Shown piece after piece: positions 52,352 through 62,283 of a stretch of 64,000 bases of DNA (within the stretch, counting starts at the first letter, position 1; the number at the start of each line of letters is the position of its first letter). The notes beneath the pieces were generated by a model. That model searched no databases. It had not been told where the DNA came from and saw only the letters and a program-made list of their open reading frames with translations. The stretch is from an uncultured Clostridia bacterium (lineage in GTDB: Bacteria > Bacillota > Clostridia > Christensenellales > Borkfalkiaceae), in NCBI GenBank assembly GCA_944368925.1, contig CALVXG010000004.1:124001-188000 (forward strand), in the 5' to 3' direction. Made by a program: the position numbers and the translations under genes.

Positions 52352-53521
52352 ATGAGCAAAGTATCTGACAGCGAATATCAATTTAATTCTCCTTTTTTGC
52401 TGTCAAAAAGAATAGTCGCATATCTCATTGACAGTCTGTTGCTTATACTTGCGGTAATACTCTGTTTTCAGCTTGTAGATATGATGTATGTTAATTTCAA
52501 TACAAGGCTGAAAGAGATAAATTCGCAAATGACATCGGAGCAGAACGATATTATAAGGTGCCTTGCAGATTCTGGGCTGATGCAATACGATGAACAAGCA
52601 GGTATTGCTGTTGAAGATGAATTGCAGGGGCAAAATTTTATTTATTCGATGGTTTTGTCTACCCTCGGCGGCAATGTCTCAGACAAGGCGGCATATAAAG
52701 GCGAATATATCTTTTCGGATATGGGACAAACAGATCGCTCTTTCATCTATTATTACGCGCAGTTCAAGCCTGCCCACAGCGACGGATTCGTCGGCTATGA
52801 TGAAAGCAAAACAGGCAGGGCGTATGCAGAAAGCTTGTTTTTGTCGGCGTGCAATAATTCGGAAAACGGTTATTTCGGGCAGTCTTTCCCTCTGCTTGAA
52901 AGGAACGTAGCCGTCGCGCTCGATCGTCTGATAGTCAATCGTGAAAACAGTTGCGAAATTGACGGAGTGACCTATTACGGACGCGATATATTTATAGAGC
53001 TGTACAATGCGTTCAACTCAGTCCTTGAAGGCGCGCGGGCAGAATTTACTCAGTCATACCGTCCGTTTACTGAACTTAACGAAACTTTTTCTTCATCGAG
53101 GGAACAGCTCATTAAAATCAAGACGGGTGAACTGTGTATCGCTTATTTTGCGGGCGCGTTTATCTGTTTTATGATAGTCCCGGCTATTTCCGGCGGCAAT
53201 TCCGCAGCGCTGCTTTTGCTTCGCGGAAGATGTATAGGGCGTTCAGGTCTTAAAATGCGTTGGTATAACTATGTTCTCAGATGGATATGCCACAGCCTGT
53301 TTTATTTCAGCAACATAATGTTTGTTTTATTGCTCACATATGGCAGATACGCTTCTTTTTTCCTGACATGCAACATTGCCGGCGGCTTAAAATTTTATAT
53401 GCTTTGTCTTATCCCGATAATCGTGATGCTTATATCGTTTGTAATTTTTGTATTCGACAAATCGGAAAGAAGGACTCTTACGGACAGATTGTCTTTGACT
53501 GTTGTCAAGGAGAAGGAATAA
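52352..53521 (+). CDS. RDD-like membrane protein with large extracytoplasmic insertion
   Basis: A 389-residue protein. The first helix, LLSKRIVAYLIDSLLLILAV, has the RDD-family pattern, and the end (SERRTLTDRLSLTVVKEKE) also fits that family. Between helix 1 and helix 2 lies a soluble stretch of about 210 residues (about 45-255) where RDD proteins normally have a short loop. It contains no motif I know. AAAGGAG precedes the ATG. It follows the permeases, so it may be an accessory or sensor of the importer; no function can be assigned. Confidence 0.7.
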   Translation: MSKVSDSEYQFNSPFLLSKRIVAYLIDSLLLILAVILCFQLVDMMYVNFNTRLKEINSQMTSEQNDIIRCLADSGLMQYDEQAGIAVEDELQGQNFIYSMVLSTLGGNVSDKAAYKGEYIFSDMGQTDRSFIYYYAQFKPAHSDGFVGYDESKTGRAYAESLFLSACNNSENGYFGQSFPLLERNVAVALDRLIVNRENSCEIDGVTYYGRDIFIELYNAFNSVLEGARAEFTQSYRPFTELNETFSSSREQLIKIKTGELCIAYFAGAFICFMIVPAISGGNSAALLLLRGRCIGRSGLKMRWYNYVLRWICHSLFYFSNIMFVLLLTYGRYASFFLTCNIAGGLKFYMLCLIPIIVMLISFVIFVFDKSERRTLTDRLSLTVVKEKE

Positions 53522-53532
53522 TTTAACTGTTT

Positions 53533-54171
53533 ATGAAATATAAGGGAATAATTTTTGACCTTGACGGAGTGCTCGTGCATACGGATAAATATCATTATCT
53601 GGCATGGAAACAGACGGCCGACCGGCTCGGTATATATTTTGATGAAAAAATAAACAATAAGCTACGCGGCGTTTCGCGCATGGCCAGCCTTGAAATCATT
53701 CTTGAAGGAAGCACGAAAAAATTTTCTGACGGACAAAAACAAAAACTTGCCGAAGAAAAAAACTCCGTTTACAGGCGGTATCTTGAAGGTCTTACGCAAA
53801 AAGACCTCGGAGAAGGCGTGTTGCAGACACTTGAAAAGTTAAAGGCCATGGGTTTTAAACTCGCGGTGGGCAGCAGTTCCCGCAATGCCGTACTTATATT
53901 AAAGAAGACGGGAATCTACGGTTTTTTTGACGCCGTATCAGATGGCAATAATATTTCAAAGCCAAAGCCTGACCCGGAGGTATTTATAAAAGCGGCGGGA
54001 ATGCTCGGCCTTATGTGCGGGCAATGCCTTGTCGTGGAGGACGCCGTTTCCGGGGTGCTTGCCGCAACAGCGGCAAATATGGATTGTGCCGCCATAGGCG
54101 ATGCCGCAAAACATAAAATAGCAACTTATAATCTTGAAAGTATCAACCAATTGACGGATATAGTTTCCTGA
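53533..54171 (+). CDS. pgmB: Beta-phosphoglucomutase-like HAD enzyme
   Basis: A 212-residue HAD phosphatase/mutase. Motif I is FDLDGVLVHTDKYHYLAWK with the nucleophilic and acid/base aspartates, the cap has GVSRMASLEIIL, motif II is VGSSSRNA, and motif IV is VVEDAVSGVLAA. These fit beta-phosphoglucomutase, which converts beta-glucose 1-phosphate to glucose 6-phosphate. Usually a GH65-type phosphorylase is nearby; none is visible here, so a different sugar phosphate is possible. An AAGGAGAAGGA lies 14 bases upstream of the ATG, rather far. Confidence 0.85.
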   Translation: MKYKGIIFDLDGVLVHTDKYHYLAWKQTADRLGIYFDEKINNKLRGVSRMASLEIILEGSTKKFSDGQKQKLAEEKNSVYRRYLEGLTQKDLGEGVLQTLEKLKAMGFKLAVGSSSRNAVLILKKTGIYGFFDAVSDGNNISKPKPDPEVFIKAAGMLGLMCGQCLVVEDAVSGVLAATAANMDCAAIGDAAKHKIATYNLESINQLTDIVS

Positions 54172-54200
54172 AAAAAGATGCGGGGAGAAAAGGAGTTATT

Positions 54201-56069
54201 ATGAAAGTAAGTGAAAAAGTCCGTGTAGGCAGCGTATTGGACGATAATATTCTTTATGCCGTAAATAATCGCTTAAAGGGACGCAGGATCGCAAAAAATT
54301 CAGAAGGCATCAAGTATGCCGAAAAAATAAAAATAAACGGCGTGATGGACGATTATGTATCGTTCGTACTCGAACATCAGCTTAAAAACAGGGAAATCTG
54401 GCATAAAATATGCGAAGTTTTTTCAACCCGTGAAGATATTGCCGATGAAGGCTGGCGCGGAGAGTATTTCGGAAAACTCATGCGCGGAGCGGTGTATGTG
54501 TATCGCTATACAGGAGATAAAGAGCTGTACGATATTCTTACGGCGGCCGCGGAAGATCTGTTGTCCCGTCAGGATGAATACGGCAGATTTTCCACATATA
54601 CCGTTGAAAAGGAATTCTGCGGTTGGGATATGTGGTCAAGGAAGTATGTACTCACAGGGCTTCTGCACTACCGCTCGATCTGCAGTGACGAGGTTCTTAA
54701 AGAAAAAATACTTTCGGCCCTTGAAAAGCACCTGGATTATATAGTTGAAAAAATAGGTGGAGGCGAGGGGCAAGTTCAGATTACGGATACATCTTCCTGG
54801 TGGGGCGGAGTAAATTCCTGTTCGATTCTTGAACCTGTTGTGGAAATGTATAAGCTCACCCGCAAGGAAAGCTATCTTGATTTTGCAGAATATATTATCT
54901 CAACGGGCGGCTGCAAAGACGGTAATCTTATTGAACTTGCCATATCCGAAAAGGCATTGCCGTATAAATATCCCTCGGTAAAGGCATATGAAACCATGTC
55001 TTTCTTTGAAGGTGTGTTGGCATATTATGAGGTCACGGGGGCAGAAAAGTATTATATTGCCGTATGCAATTTTGTTGAAGCCGTCAACGAGAGCGATATA
55101 ACGCTTATCGGCTGTGCCGGCTGTACCCATGAACTTTTCGATAACGCCGCGCTTAAACAGACGGAATATAGCGAAACGATAATGCAGGAAACGTGTGTTA
55201 CCGTCACATGGATGCGGCTGCTTTCAAGATTGTATCTTTTAAGCGGCAACGTAAAATACATAGACAGGATAGAGTGTTCGGGGTTCAATGCTCTCTATGG
55301 CAGCCTGAATACGCAGGGGAACGAACAATACAGCTTTGAAAGGAAAAAGTATGTTCCGGCGATGCCGTTCGATAGTTATAGCCCGTTGTATATGAATAAG
55401 AGAGGACGCGGTATAGGCGGGTATAAGGAATTTAAAAGCGGGGGTTACTTCGGCTGCTGTATAGCCATTGCTGCCTGCGGCATAGCTCTTATGCCTCTTA
55501 CTGCAGTAATGGAGAGTAATAATGGATTTATTATTAACATTTTGTGTAATGCCACAGTACAAGGCAAAAATTGTACGCTTAATATAAAAAGTGATTATCC
55601 TCGCGATGGTCATAGCATCATAAAAATTAAATGTTCCAAACCAATTTACCTTAATTTGCGTATACGCTGCCCGTCATGGTGTAAATCAGTCCGCGTAAAG
55701 GCAAACGGCAAGCTTAAACTTACGCAAGGGTATTATACCGTAAGCGGTACGTTTAACGATGGGGATATTGTGGAAGTAAAATGGCGCGAAGATGTCCAGG
55801 CTGTTCATCTGAATGGTAAGATTGCCTTTACATATGGCCCTCTCGTTCTTGCGGCGGATGCGCTTAAATCGCATAATAATATCTCTGCGCCAGTTCGTAT
55901 GCCGGAAGACGGAACGGAATACAAGGTGCTGCCATGCGAAAAAGGCGAACTTGTACGTATTGAAGTGGAAACGGAAAACGATATAATTCTCCTTACCGAC
56001 TATCAGTCGTGCGGCAAGCAATGGTTGAAAAAAAATGCTATAATGTCCGTGTGGCTAAACGAGGAATAA
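54201..56069 (+). CDS. GH127-type beta-L-arabinofuranosidase
   Basis: A 622-residue cytoplasmic enzyme (no signal peptide) of the GH127/DUF1680 family, which uses a cysteine nucleophile held by zinc. The (alpha/alpha)6 barrel covers about residues 30-440, and beta domains follow. The zinc-site glutamate and cysteine are in MQETCVTV (near residue 330), and the nucleophile pair in YFGCCIAIAACG (near residue 420); the usual CCPPN is CCIAI here, so the neighbourhood of the nucleophile differs. It would release L-arabinose from imported oligosaccharides. It lies 2 bases from the GH3 gene. Confidence 0.82.
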   Translation: MKVSEKVRVGSVLDDNILYAVNNRLKGRRIAKNSEGIKYAEKIKINGVMDDYVSFVLEHQLKNREIWHKICEVFSTREDIADEGWRGEYFGKLMRGAVYVYRYTGDKELYDILTAAAEDLLSRQDEYGRFSTYTVEKEFCGWDMWSRKYVLTGLLHYRSICSDEVLKEKILSALEKHLDYIVEKIGGGEGQVQITDTSSWWGGVNSCSILEPVVEMYKLTRKESYLDFAEYIISTGGCKDGNLIELAISEKALPYKYPSVKAYETMSFFEGVLAYYEVTGAEKYYIAVCNFVEAVNESDITLIGCAGCTHELFDNAALKQTEYSETIMQETCVTVTWMRLLSRLYLLSGNVKYIDRIECSGFNALYGSLNTQGNEQYSFERKKYVPAMPFDSYSPLYMNKRGRGIGGYKEFKSGGYFGCCIAIAACGIALMPLTAVMESNNGFIINILCNATVQGKNCTLNIKSDYPRDGHSIIKIKCSKPIYLNLRIRCPSWCKSVRVKANGKLKLTQGYYTVSGTFNDGDIVEVKWREDVQAVHLNGKIAFTYGPLVLAADALKSHNNISAPVRMPEDGTEYKVLPCEKGELVRIEVETENDIILLTDYQSCGKQWLKKNAIMSVWLNEE

Positions 56070-56070
56070 A

Positions 56071-58032
56071 ATGAATTCCGATGTAAAAAAACTTACTTAT
56101 GCCGAAAAAGTCAGGCTTTTGATGGCGGAAAATTACTGGGGCAACAACAGCCTCGGCGGAAAGATATATTCTTTTGTAGTGGCGGACGGCCCTCTCGGCT
56201 TACGCCGCGCCAAAGATTTGAAGGACGGGGGAGGCAAAGGCTGTTATCCGTCTGTCGCATATCCTTCCGCGCAGACGGTAGCCCAGACATGGAATAAACG
56301 GCTCGCGCGCGAATTGGGTAACTGCCTTGCTTATGACTGTATAGATTTGGGCGTGGACATACTTCTCGGCCCAGGCATAAATATCAAGCGTACCCCCGTT
56401 GCGGGAAGGAATTTTGAATATTTTTCTGAAGACCCCATTCTATCGGGAATTATGGCTGAAGAGTATGTTCGCGGCGTACAGGAAAAGCATGTCGGCGCAA
56501 CGGTAAAACACTACTGTGCAAATAATCTTGAATACTGCCGACACTATGTTTCTTCGGAAGTGGCCGAAGCCGTTCTGCGCGAAATTTATCTCAAACCCTT
56601 TGAGCTTGCCGTAAAGGCGAAACCCTATATGGTCATGACGTCGTACAACCTTGTAAACGGCGTGCGTATGTCGGAAAATGCCGACCTTATCAGGGTGTTG
56701 CGCAAGGAGCTTGGTTTTGAAGGGGTGATAGTGACCGATTGGGAGGCCTGCAAAGACGCCGAAGCGGGTATAAAAGCGGGAACTACAATGATTTTTCCCT
56801 TCAACGAGGACAGACAGAGGGAACTTGAAAAAATCATTGAATCCCATTCCGTTCCCGATGAAACGGTTGACGAGGCTGCGCAAAAAGTACTTGAACTTGC
56901 ACAGAAATGCGAGCGGGATAAACCTCTCCGCAAGGCGGAAAAAACCGTTGCAGAGCGTATGGAAACGGCAAAAGGCATTGCGGAAGAAGGTGTTGTTCTT
57001 CTTAAAAACAACGGCGTTTTACCGCTCGGCAAACAGCAGAACATACTCATGACGGGCGCGCCGTGTAAAGTTTATTACGCCGGAGAAGGTTCAAGCAAGG
57101 TTGTGCCGTGCGAAGAGTATGATGGGCTCGATGTTGAATATGAAAGGCTTGGCGGAAAAGTAAAATATTGTCGTTCCACTTACTTTGAGTTGATGACTCC
57201 GTGGATGAACAGACTGTGCGGCGCAGATATTCCCGTCTGCTGTAAAATGGCAGAGCTGGCCGATGTGACCGTAATATGTGTCGGCGATGAGCCTGGCGTT
57301 GAATCTGAATTTTATGACAGGGAAAAAATTACCCTTTCCAAAGTGGAGGAGCAGGCTATATCAGATATTTCGTCGCACGCAAAAAAGACGGTCGTAGTCG
57401 TTTATGCGGGCGCACCCATAGATATGACCGCCTGGATAGATAAAGTGGATGCCGTAGTATGGGGCGGCTTCGGCGGACAATGTTCGGCAAAGGCGATAGC
57501 CGCCGTGCTTGCGGGCAACGTAAATCCTAGCGGCCGTCTTGCCGAAACTTTTCCGCTGCATTTATCTGACGTTCCCTCCGAACAGAGCTACCGCGATTCG
57601 TTTGTAATAAAATACAGCGAAGGACTGAACGTGGGCTATCGTTATTTCAATACTTATGGTAAGCCTGTTTTGTTCCCGTTCGGGTACGGACTTTCGTATT
57701 CGGAGTTTGTTTATTCCGATCTTTCGGCGCGGTACGAAGATGGAGTAATGCGCGTATGCCTCTGCGTTGAAAATATATCGGAGGTAAGCGGAAAAGAGGT
57801 CGTTCAGGTGTATATCGGAAGCGGTCATGAGGGTTACCCTTTAAAGGAGTTGAAAGCTTTTGAAAAGGTTACGCTGAACGCGCGTGAAAAAAAGAAGATC
57901 TGCATAAATATCGCATTGAGTGAACTTCGCCATTTTGTGGACGGGGAGTGGAGGCGACCCGCCGGAGAATACACCGTTTATATAGGCAAGAACGTCAGTG
58001 ATATTCAACTCTCGGCAAAAATAAATATATAA
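56071..58032 (+). CDS. GH3 glycosidase
   Basis: A 653-residue enzyme with the GH3 barrel (VADGPLGLRR near residue 37, GPGINIKRTP, VKHYCANN, and the nucleophile motif VTDWEACKD near residue 228), the second alpha/beta domain (GVVLLKNNGVLPL, then WGGFGGQCSAKAIA and NPSGRLAETFP) and a fibronectin-III-like C-terminal domain. No signal peptide is seen, so it works in the cytoplasm. Candidate activities are beta-glucosidase, beta-xylosidase or alpha-L-arabinosidase; the cluster favours a plant-glycan role. It starts 1 base after the GH127 stop codon. Confidence 0.92.
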   Translation: MNSDVKKLTYAEKVRLLMAENYWGNNSLGGKIYSFVVADGPLGLRRAKDLKDGGGKGCYPSVAYPSAQTVAQTWNKRLARELGNCLAYDCIDLGVDILLGPGINIKRTPVAGRNFEYFSEDPILSGIMAEEYVRGVQEKHVGATVKHYCANNLEYCRHYVSSEVAEAVLREIYLKPFELAVKAKPYMVMTSYNLVNGVRMSENADLIRVLRKELGFEGVIVTDWEACKDAEAGIKAGTTMIFPFNEDRQRELEKIIESHSVPDETVDEAAQKVLELAQKCERDKPLRKAEKTVAERMETAKGIAEEGVVLLKNNGVLPLGKQQNILMTGAPCKVYYAGEGSSKVVPCEEYDGLDVEYERLGGKVKYCRSTYFELMTPWMNRLCGADIPVCCKMAELADVTVICVGDEPGVESEFYDREKITLSKVEEQAISDISSHAKKTVVVVYAGAPIDMTAWIDKVDAVVWGGFGGQCSAKAIAAVLAGNVNPSGRLAETFPLHLSDVPSEQSYRDSFVIKYSEGLNVGYRYFNTYGKPVLFPFGYGLSYSEFVYSDLSARYEDGVMRVCLCVENISEVSGKEVVQVYIGSGHEGYPLKELKAFEKVTLNAREKKKICINIALSELRHFVDGEWRRPAGEYTVYIGKNVSDIQLSAKINI

Positions 58033-58041
58033 AATACTGCT

Positions 58042-60297
58042 ATGATAATTTCAGATAAGTTTTTCAGCGGGGACGGCCGCATATGTACTTTGCACAGGCA
58101 TGTCCCCGCGCCGCTTTTCAGGCATTCTTTCAATATCGGCAAAGCGCCGTCGCTGTTTGAGGTCACCATTTGCGGGCTGGGCGTCTACGAGTTGTTTGTA
58201 AACGGCAGGCGGGTAACAAAGGGGTATCTCGCTCCTTACCGCAGCAATCCCGAACACATTGTGTATTACGATAATTACAATATCACGCCGCATATCCGCA
58301 CGGGTGAAAATGTTGTGGCAATCGCACTTGGCAACGGCATAATGTCGTCCGAAATGCCTGTATGGGGTGCTGATAAATATCCGTGGCGCAGCGCGCCTCG
58401 CTTTGCGTTTGCGGCTGAAGCGGACGGGAAGTTTCTTTTCGATGGTTCTGCGTTTGTGACGCGCGGCGGCGAAGTTACGTTCAACGATTGGCACTGCACC
58501 GAGAGCATAGATGCCCGTCTTGCAATAGAGGGCTGGAACGATACGGGGTTTGATGATTCTTCCTGGGAAAATGTATCGCCCGCGCGGGAGCCGTCGGGTG
58601 AAAAAAAGATTTGCACCGCAGAGCCTGTAAAGGCATACGATTACAGAAAACCCGTAAAAATGTGGCAGGGCGAACGCGGATTTATATTTGACTTCGGTAT
58701 AAGCGGCGCAGGCACTTATAATCTTAAAATAAAGGGCGAATGCGGACAGCAGATAGAAGTTTATACATCAGATTGCGTCATCGAAGGTAAAAAAATCACC
58801 AACAGAAATCTTTATTGCTGGTCGCTTACCGATGAAATGGCCGATAAAGTACAGCACGATTTTTTAACTCTTTCGGGAAAGGCCGACGAGTTTGAGCCGC
58901 GCTTTACCTTCCGCGGTTTCAGATTCGCTGAAATCACGGGCATCACACCCGAACAGGCCCGGTCATTAGATATAACGTTCATTCTGTTTTCAAACGGCTT
59001 TGCGTCGGCAGGCTCATTTCTGTGTGACGACGATCGGATCAATAATTTGCAACAATATGTTCTCAATTCCGACAGATCTAACTTCATACATTTTCCGCTC
59101 GATTGCCCGCAGAGGGAAAAGAACGGTTGGACGGGCGACGCCGCACTTTCATGCGAACAGATGCTGCTCAATTTCGATTGCGCAAATTCGCTCTTTGTAT
59201 GGCTGCAGAATATCTGCAAATCGCAGAGGGGAAACGGTTCTTTGCCGGGCATAATTCCAACTTATACCTGGGGATACGACTGGGGTTCCGGCCCTGCGTG
59301 GGACAATGTTCTGTTCGAGTTGCCGTGGAGGATATATGTTTATACGGGCAGCGACGAAGCTATAAAACTATGTGCGCCGCATATGCTCAGATACCTTGAA
59401 TATATGTGGTCGAAGCGCGACGGGGCGGGGTTGTTTGCCTACGGGCTTGAAGACTGGCTTCCCGTAAACGTGCATACGCCGCTGTGCGTTACGGATACAA
59501 TAATGTGCAAGTCCATTGCCGATACAGCCGCAAAGTGCTTTTCGGTAATCGGTATGGAGGAAGAGGCACGGTACGCGTCTTCGCTGTCGTATAAAATCAA
59601 AAAAGCGTTCCGTAAGGAAATTCTCCGACCTCATGAACTTGACGGCCCCCTCGGCGCAAACGATACAACGGCGACGCACGCAATGTCTGTTTATTACGGA
59701 ATGTATGAGGAAGATGAGCTTGACTCGGCAATATATAAGCTGAAATGCCGCATAAAGCAGTCGGGCGGGCATATCGATTTCGGCGCACTGTGCAACAGAG
59801 TTTTCTGGCGCGTAGTCGGTGAACATATGGGCGTGGATGAAGCGCTCGATATAATGCTCAATAAAACTTATCCGTCGTTTGCTGCACTGCTTGGAAACGG
59901 AATTACAACGCTTTGGGAAGGTTTTGAATACTTTGAAGGCGACATGGCGCATGTCCCCGCCAAAATTCCTCAGGGCTTCTGGTCATTCAATCACCATTTC
60001 TGGGGCGATATTTCGGCGTTTTTTTACAGGTATCTTGCAGGAATAAGGATAGATAAGCCGGGAAAGGTAAATTTTGCGCCGCTCTTTTCCGAAAGATTGA
60101 AATATGTATGCGCAGAACACACTTTCAAACAGGGCAAACTGCGCGTTGAAATTTGCCGCAACGGTGATGTCGCCCATTGCAAAATATACGTTCCCAATGG
60201 CATATGTGTACGCGTAACTCCTCTGCAAGGCTGGACTTCCGATATTGCCGAACTTGATTGCGGTGAGAATGAAGTGTTTTTTTCAAAACTAGGCTAA
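58042..60297 (+). CDS. GH78 alpha-L-rhamnosidase
   Basis: A 751-residue cytoplasmic protein. N-terminal beta-sandwich domains (GLGVYELFVNGRRV, RTGENVVAIALGNG) precede the (alpha/alpha)6 barrel with the family signature DCPQREKNGWTGDAALSCE (about residue 354), then PGIIPTY and LEDWLP. The C-terminal motif WSFNHHFWGDISAFFYRYLAGI is typical. The usual LGWTGDA sequence is shortened to NGWTGDA. It would remove L-rhamnose from imported oligosaccharides. The ATG at 58042 follows the GH3 gene by 9 bases. Confidence 0.92.
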   Translation: MIISDKFFSGDGRICTLHRHVPAPLFRHSFNIGKAPSLFEVTICGLGVYELFVNGRRVTKGYLAPYRSNPEHIVYYDNYNITPHIRTGENVVAIALGNGIMSSEMPVWGADKYPWRSAPRFAFAAEADGKFLFDGSAFVTRGGEVTFNDWHCTESIDARLAIEGWNDTGFDDSSWENVSPAREPSGEKKICTAEPVKAYDYRKPVKMWQGERGFIFDFGISGAGTYNLKIKGECGQQIEVYTSDCVIEGKKITNRNLYCWSLTDEMADKVQHDFLTLSGKADEFEPRFTFRGFRFAEITGITPEQARSLDITFILFSNGFASAGSFLCDDDRINNLQQYVLNSDRSNFIHFPLDCPQREKNGWTGDAALSCEQMLLNFDCANSLFVWLQNICKSQRGNGSLPGIIPTYTWGYDWGSGPAWDNVLFELPWRIYVYTGSDEAIKLCAPHMLRYLEYMWSKRDGAGLFAYGLEDWLPVNVHTPLCVTDTIMCKSIADTAAKCFSVIGMEEEARYASSLSYKIKKAFRKEILRPHELDGPLGANDTTATHAMSVYYGMYEEDELDSAIYKLKCRIKQSGGHIDFGALCNRVFWRVVGEHMGVDEALDIMLNKTYPSFAALLGNGITTLWEGFEYFEGDMAHVPAKIPQGFWSFNHHFWGDISAFFYRYLAGIRIDKPGKVNFAPLFSERLKYVCAEHTFKQGKLRVEICRNGDVAHCKIYVPNGICVRVTPLQGWTSDIAELDCGENEVFFSKLG

Positions 60298-60316
60298 AAG
60301 GGAGACTGATTTATTC

Positions 60317-61558
60317 GTGAAAACAGAGCTTATAACAAAGTACCTGCTCGGTAAAGCAAAAAATATATTTAAACCCGCCTGCAACAATTTAAGGCATCCT
60401 TTCATCGTTCCCGGTGAGGGTTATATGAACGAACTCTGGGGCTGGGACAGTTATTGGGTTGCACATTCGCTGCGATATATGTTCGGGCGTTTCGGCGATT
60501 CGTTTATGGAGAAACACGGAATTGAACGCGGTGACGCCCTCTTGCATATGAAGGGCAGCGTGCTCGATTTTCTCGATTCGCAGTCGGCCGACGGGTTCAT
60601 CCCATCTATGCTTGCCGAGGACGGGATATTCAAAGATTTTTTTGCCGGCGAACTCAAAAAGAGGCATAAACACAATCAACATGCTCCGTTTCTGTGTCAG
60701 TCGGCATTGGGTGCGGCTCAGTTTGCAGACGACTACAGTTGGCTGAACGAAGAAAAACTTATCACCTATCTTGAATATTATAAGAATAATCAATACGATG
60801 TAAAATCCGGTCTGTTTTTCTGGCAGAACGATATTATGATAGGCATAGATAATAATCCCACCGTATTTTGCCGACCGCCGCGCAGCAGTGCCGATATATT
60901 TTTAAATTGTTTTATATATCTTGAATATGTTGCTCTCGCAAAAATACTCGCGGCAAAGGGCGACGGCCGTTCGGATAATATAATGTCGCAGGCGGAAAGA
61001 TTGAAGCGTGCAATAAACGACGAAATGTGGGATGAGCGCGACGGAATATATTATTCGCAGGACATATCTTTCAGCATTTCTGACTTTTTGGCGTGCGGAG
61101 TAAAGCTCCATTCGGGCATGCCTCCGCATTGGAATAGTATGCCGCTCAAAATACGCATATGGGCATGTTTTTTACCTATGTATGCGGGAATTTGCAGTGC
61201 CGAACGCGCAGATAGAATGTGCGCCCACCTTATGTCGGACGATGCCATTCTGGCAAAATGCGGCATAAGAACGCTCGCCTCGAATGAAAAAATGTATTGC
61301 CTTGAAAACAGCAAGGGCAATCCGTCAAACTGGCTCGGTCCCGTGTGGACGGTGGCAAACTATTGCGTGTATAAGGGGCTTAAAAATTACGGCAAGACAG
61401 AACTTTGTGAGGAAGTTGCCCGTCGGACGGTTGAACTTATGTGTAATTCCCTTGAAAAGTACGGCGATCTGTTTGAAAGCTATAATCCGGACAGCGGCAA
61501 GCCGTATATGCATCCGGGATTTCTCAGTTTCAATATGCTTGTTTCGGAGATGATGTAA
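60317..61558 (+). CDS. Trehalase/GH63-clan hydrolase-like protein
   Basis: A 413-residue (alpha/alpha)6-barrel protein of clan GH-G (GH37/GH63-like, MGH1 group). Recognisable segments are ELWGWDSYWVAHSL, a DNNPTVFCRPP segment, NWLGPVWTVANYCVYKGL and ESYNPDSGKPYMHPGFLSFN. No signal peptide. Family members hydrolyse trehalose, mannosylglycerate or alpha-glucosides; which applies here is unknown. The start is GTG with AAAGGGAGA upstream. It may finish off a disaccharide made by the other cytoplasmic hydrolases. Confidence 0.8.
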   Translation: MKTELITKYLLGKAKNIFKPACNNLRHPFIVPGEGYMNELWGWDSYWVAHSLRYMFGRFGDSFMEKHGIERGDALLHMKGSVLDFLDSQSADGFIPSMLAEDGIFKDFFAGELKKRHKHNQHAPFLCQSALGAAQFADDYSWLNEEKLITYLEYYKNNQYDVKSGLFFWQNDIMIGIDNNPTVFCRPPRSSADIFLNCFIYLEYVALAKILAAKGDGRSDNIMSQAERLKRAINDEMWDERDGIYYSQDISFSISDFLACGVKLHSGMPPHWNSMPLKIRIWACFLPMYAGICSAERADRMCAHLMSDDAILAKCGIRTLASNEKMYCLENSKGNPSNWLGPVWTVANYCVYKGLKNYGKTELCEEVARRTVELMCNSLEKYGDLFESYNPDSGKPYMHPGFLSFNMLVSEMM

Positions 61559-61560
61559 AA

Positions 61561-62283
61561 ATGGGCGTTTCAAAAGATTATTCTTTGAATTCGGTCCCTG
61601 CAACGGGACAAATCAGCGATGCCGAAAGCGTTACAATCTGTGAAGATGGCAATGCCGGATTGAAGATTTTGTTTTTAGGCAATTCAATAACGCGGCACGC
61701 GCCCGCCCCCGAACTTGGTTGGCATGGCGATTGGGGCATGGCGGCTTCGGCACGACATAACGACTATGTACACAGGCTTATTGATATGTTGAACAGCATA
61801 GGTGTAAGGTGTGGATACTGCATAGCAAATTTAAGCGAATGGGAGCGTTCCTGTGATATGTCGCTTCTGCAATCAAAATATAAAAGCGCGTTTGACTATC
61901 ACGCTGATATAGTCGTGATAAGGCTGGGTGAAAACGCGCGGCTTTCCGAAGAAATAGAACAATTTGAAGAAAGTTATGCGCATCTTGCGGGCAATCTCGC
62001 AGCAAAAGGGAGGGTGGTAATCTGCACCGATCTATTTTGGGAGAACACTGTTTTTGACAGGTTTGTAAGAAAACTCGCCGAAGAAAACAATTACGGTTTC
62101 GTTGAAATACACGATCTCGGAAATGACGAGGCGATGAAGGCAGTCGGCAGGTTTGAAAACGTCGGCGTTGCCGTTCATCCCGGTGACAGGGGTATGGAAC
62201 AGATTGCCCGCAGGCTTTTTGAATCTATAATGCAAAACCGCTGTATTGAAGCGGGCAATAAAGGTAAATGGAGAAATGCTTGA
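61561..62283 (+). CDS. SGNH/GDSL-type hydrolase
   Basis: A 240-residue cytoplasmic protein. Block I is FLGNSITRHAP (catalytic serine near residue 42), block III RLGENARLS and block V VAVHPGDRGME (catalytic His-Asp). The family contains carbohydrate esterases that remove acetyl groups, so glycan deacetylation is a reasonable inference. It begins 2 bases after the preceding stop codon and its end overlaps the MgtC gene by 8 bases. Confidence 0.83.
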   Translation: MGVSKDYSLNSVPATGQISDAESVTICEDGNAGLKILFLGNSITRHAPAPELGWHGDWGMAASARHNDYVHRLIDMLNSIGVRCGYCIANLSEWERSCDMSLLQSKYKSAFDYHADIVVIRLGENARLSEEIEQFEESYAHLAGNLAAKGRVVICTDLFWENTVFDRFVRKLAEENNYGFVEIHDLGNDEAMKAVGRFENVGVAVHPGDRGMEQIARRLFESIMQNRCIEAGNKGKWRNA

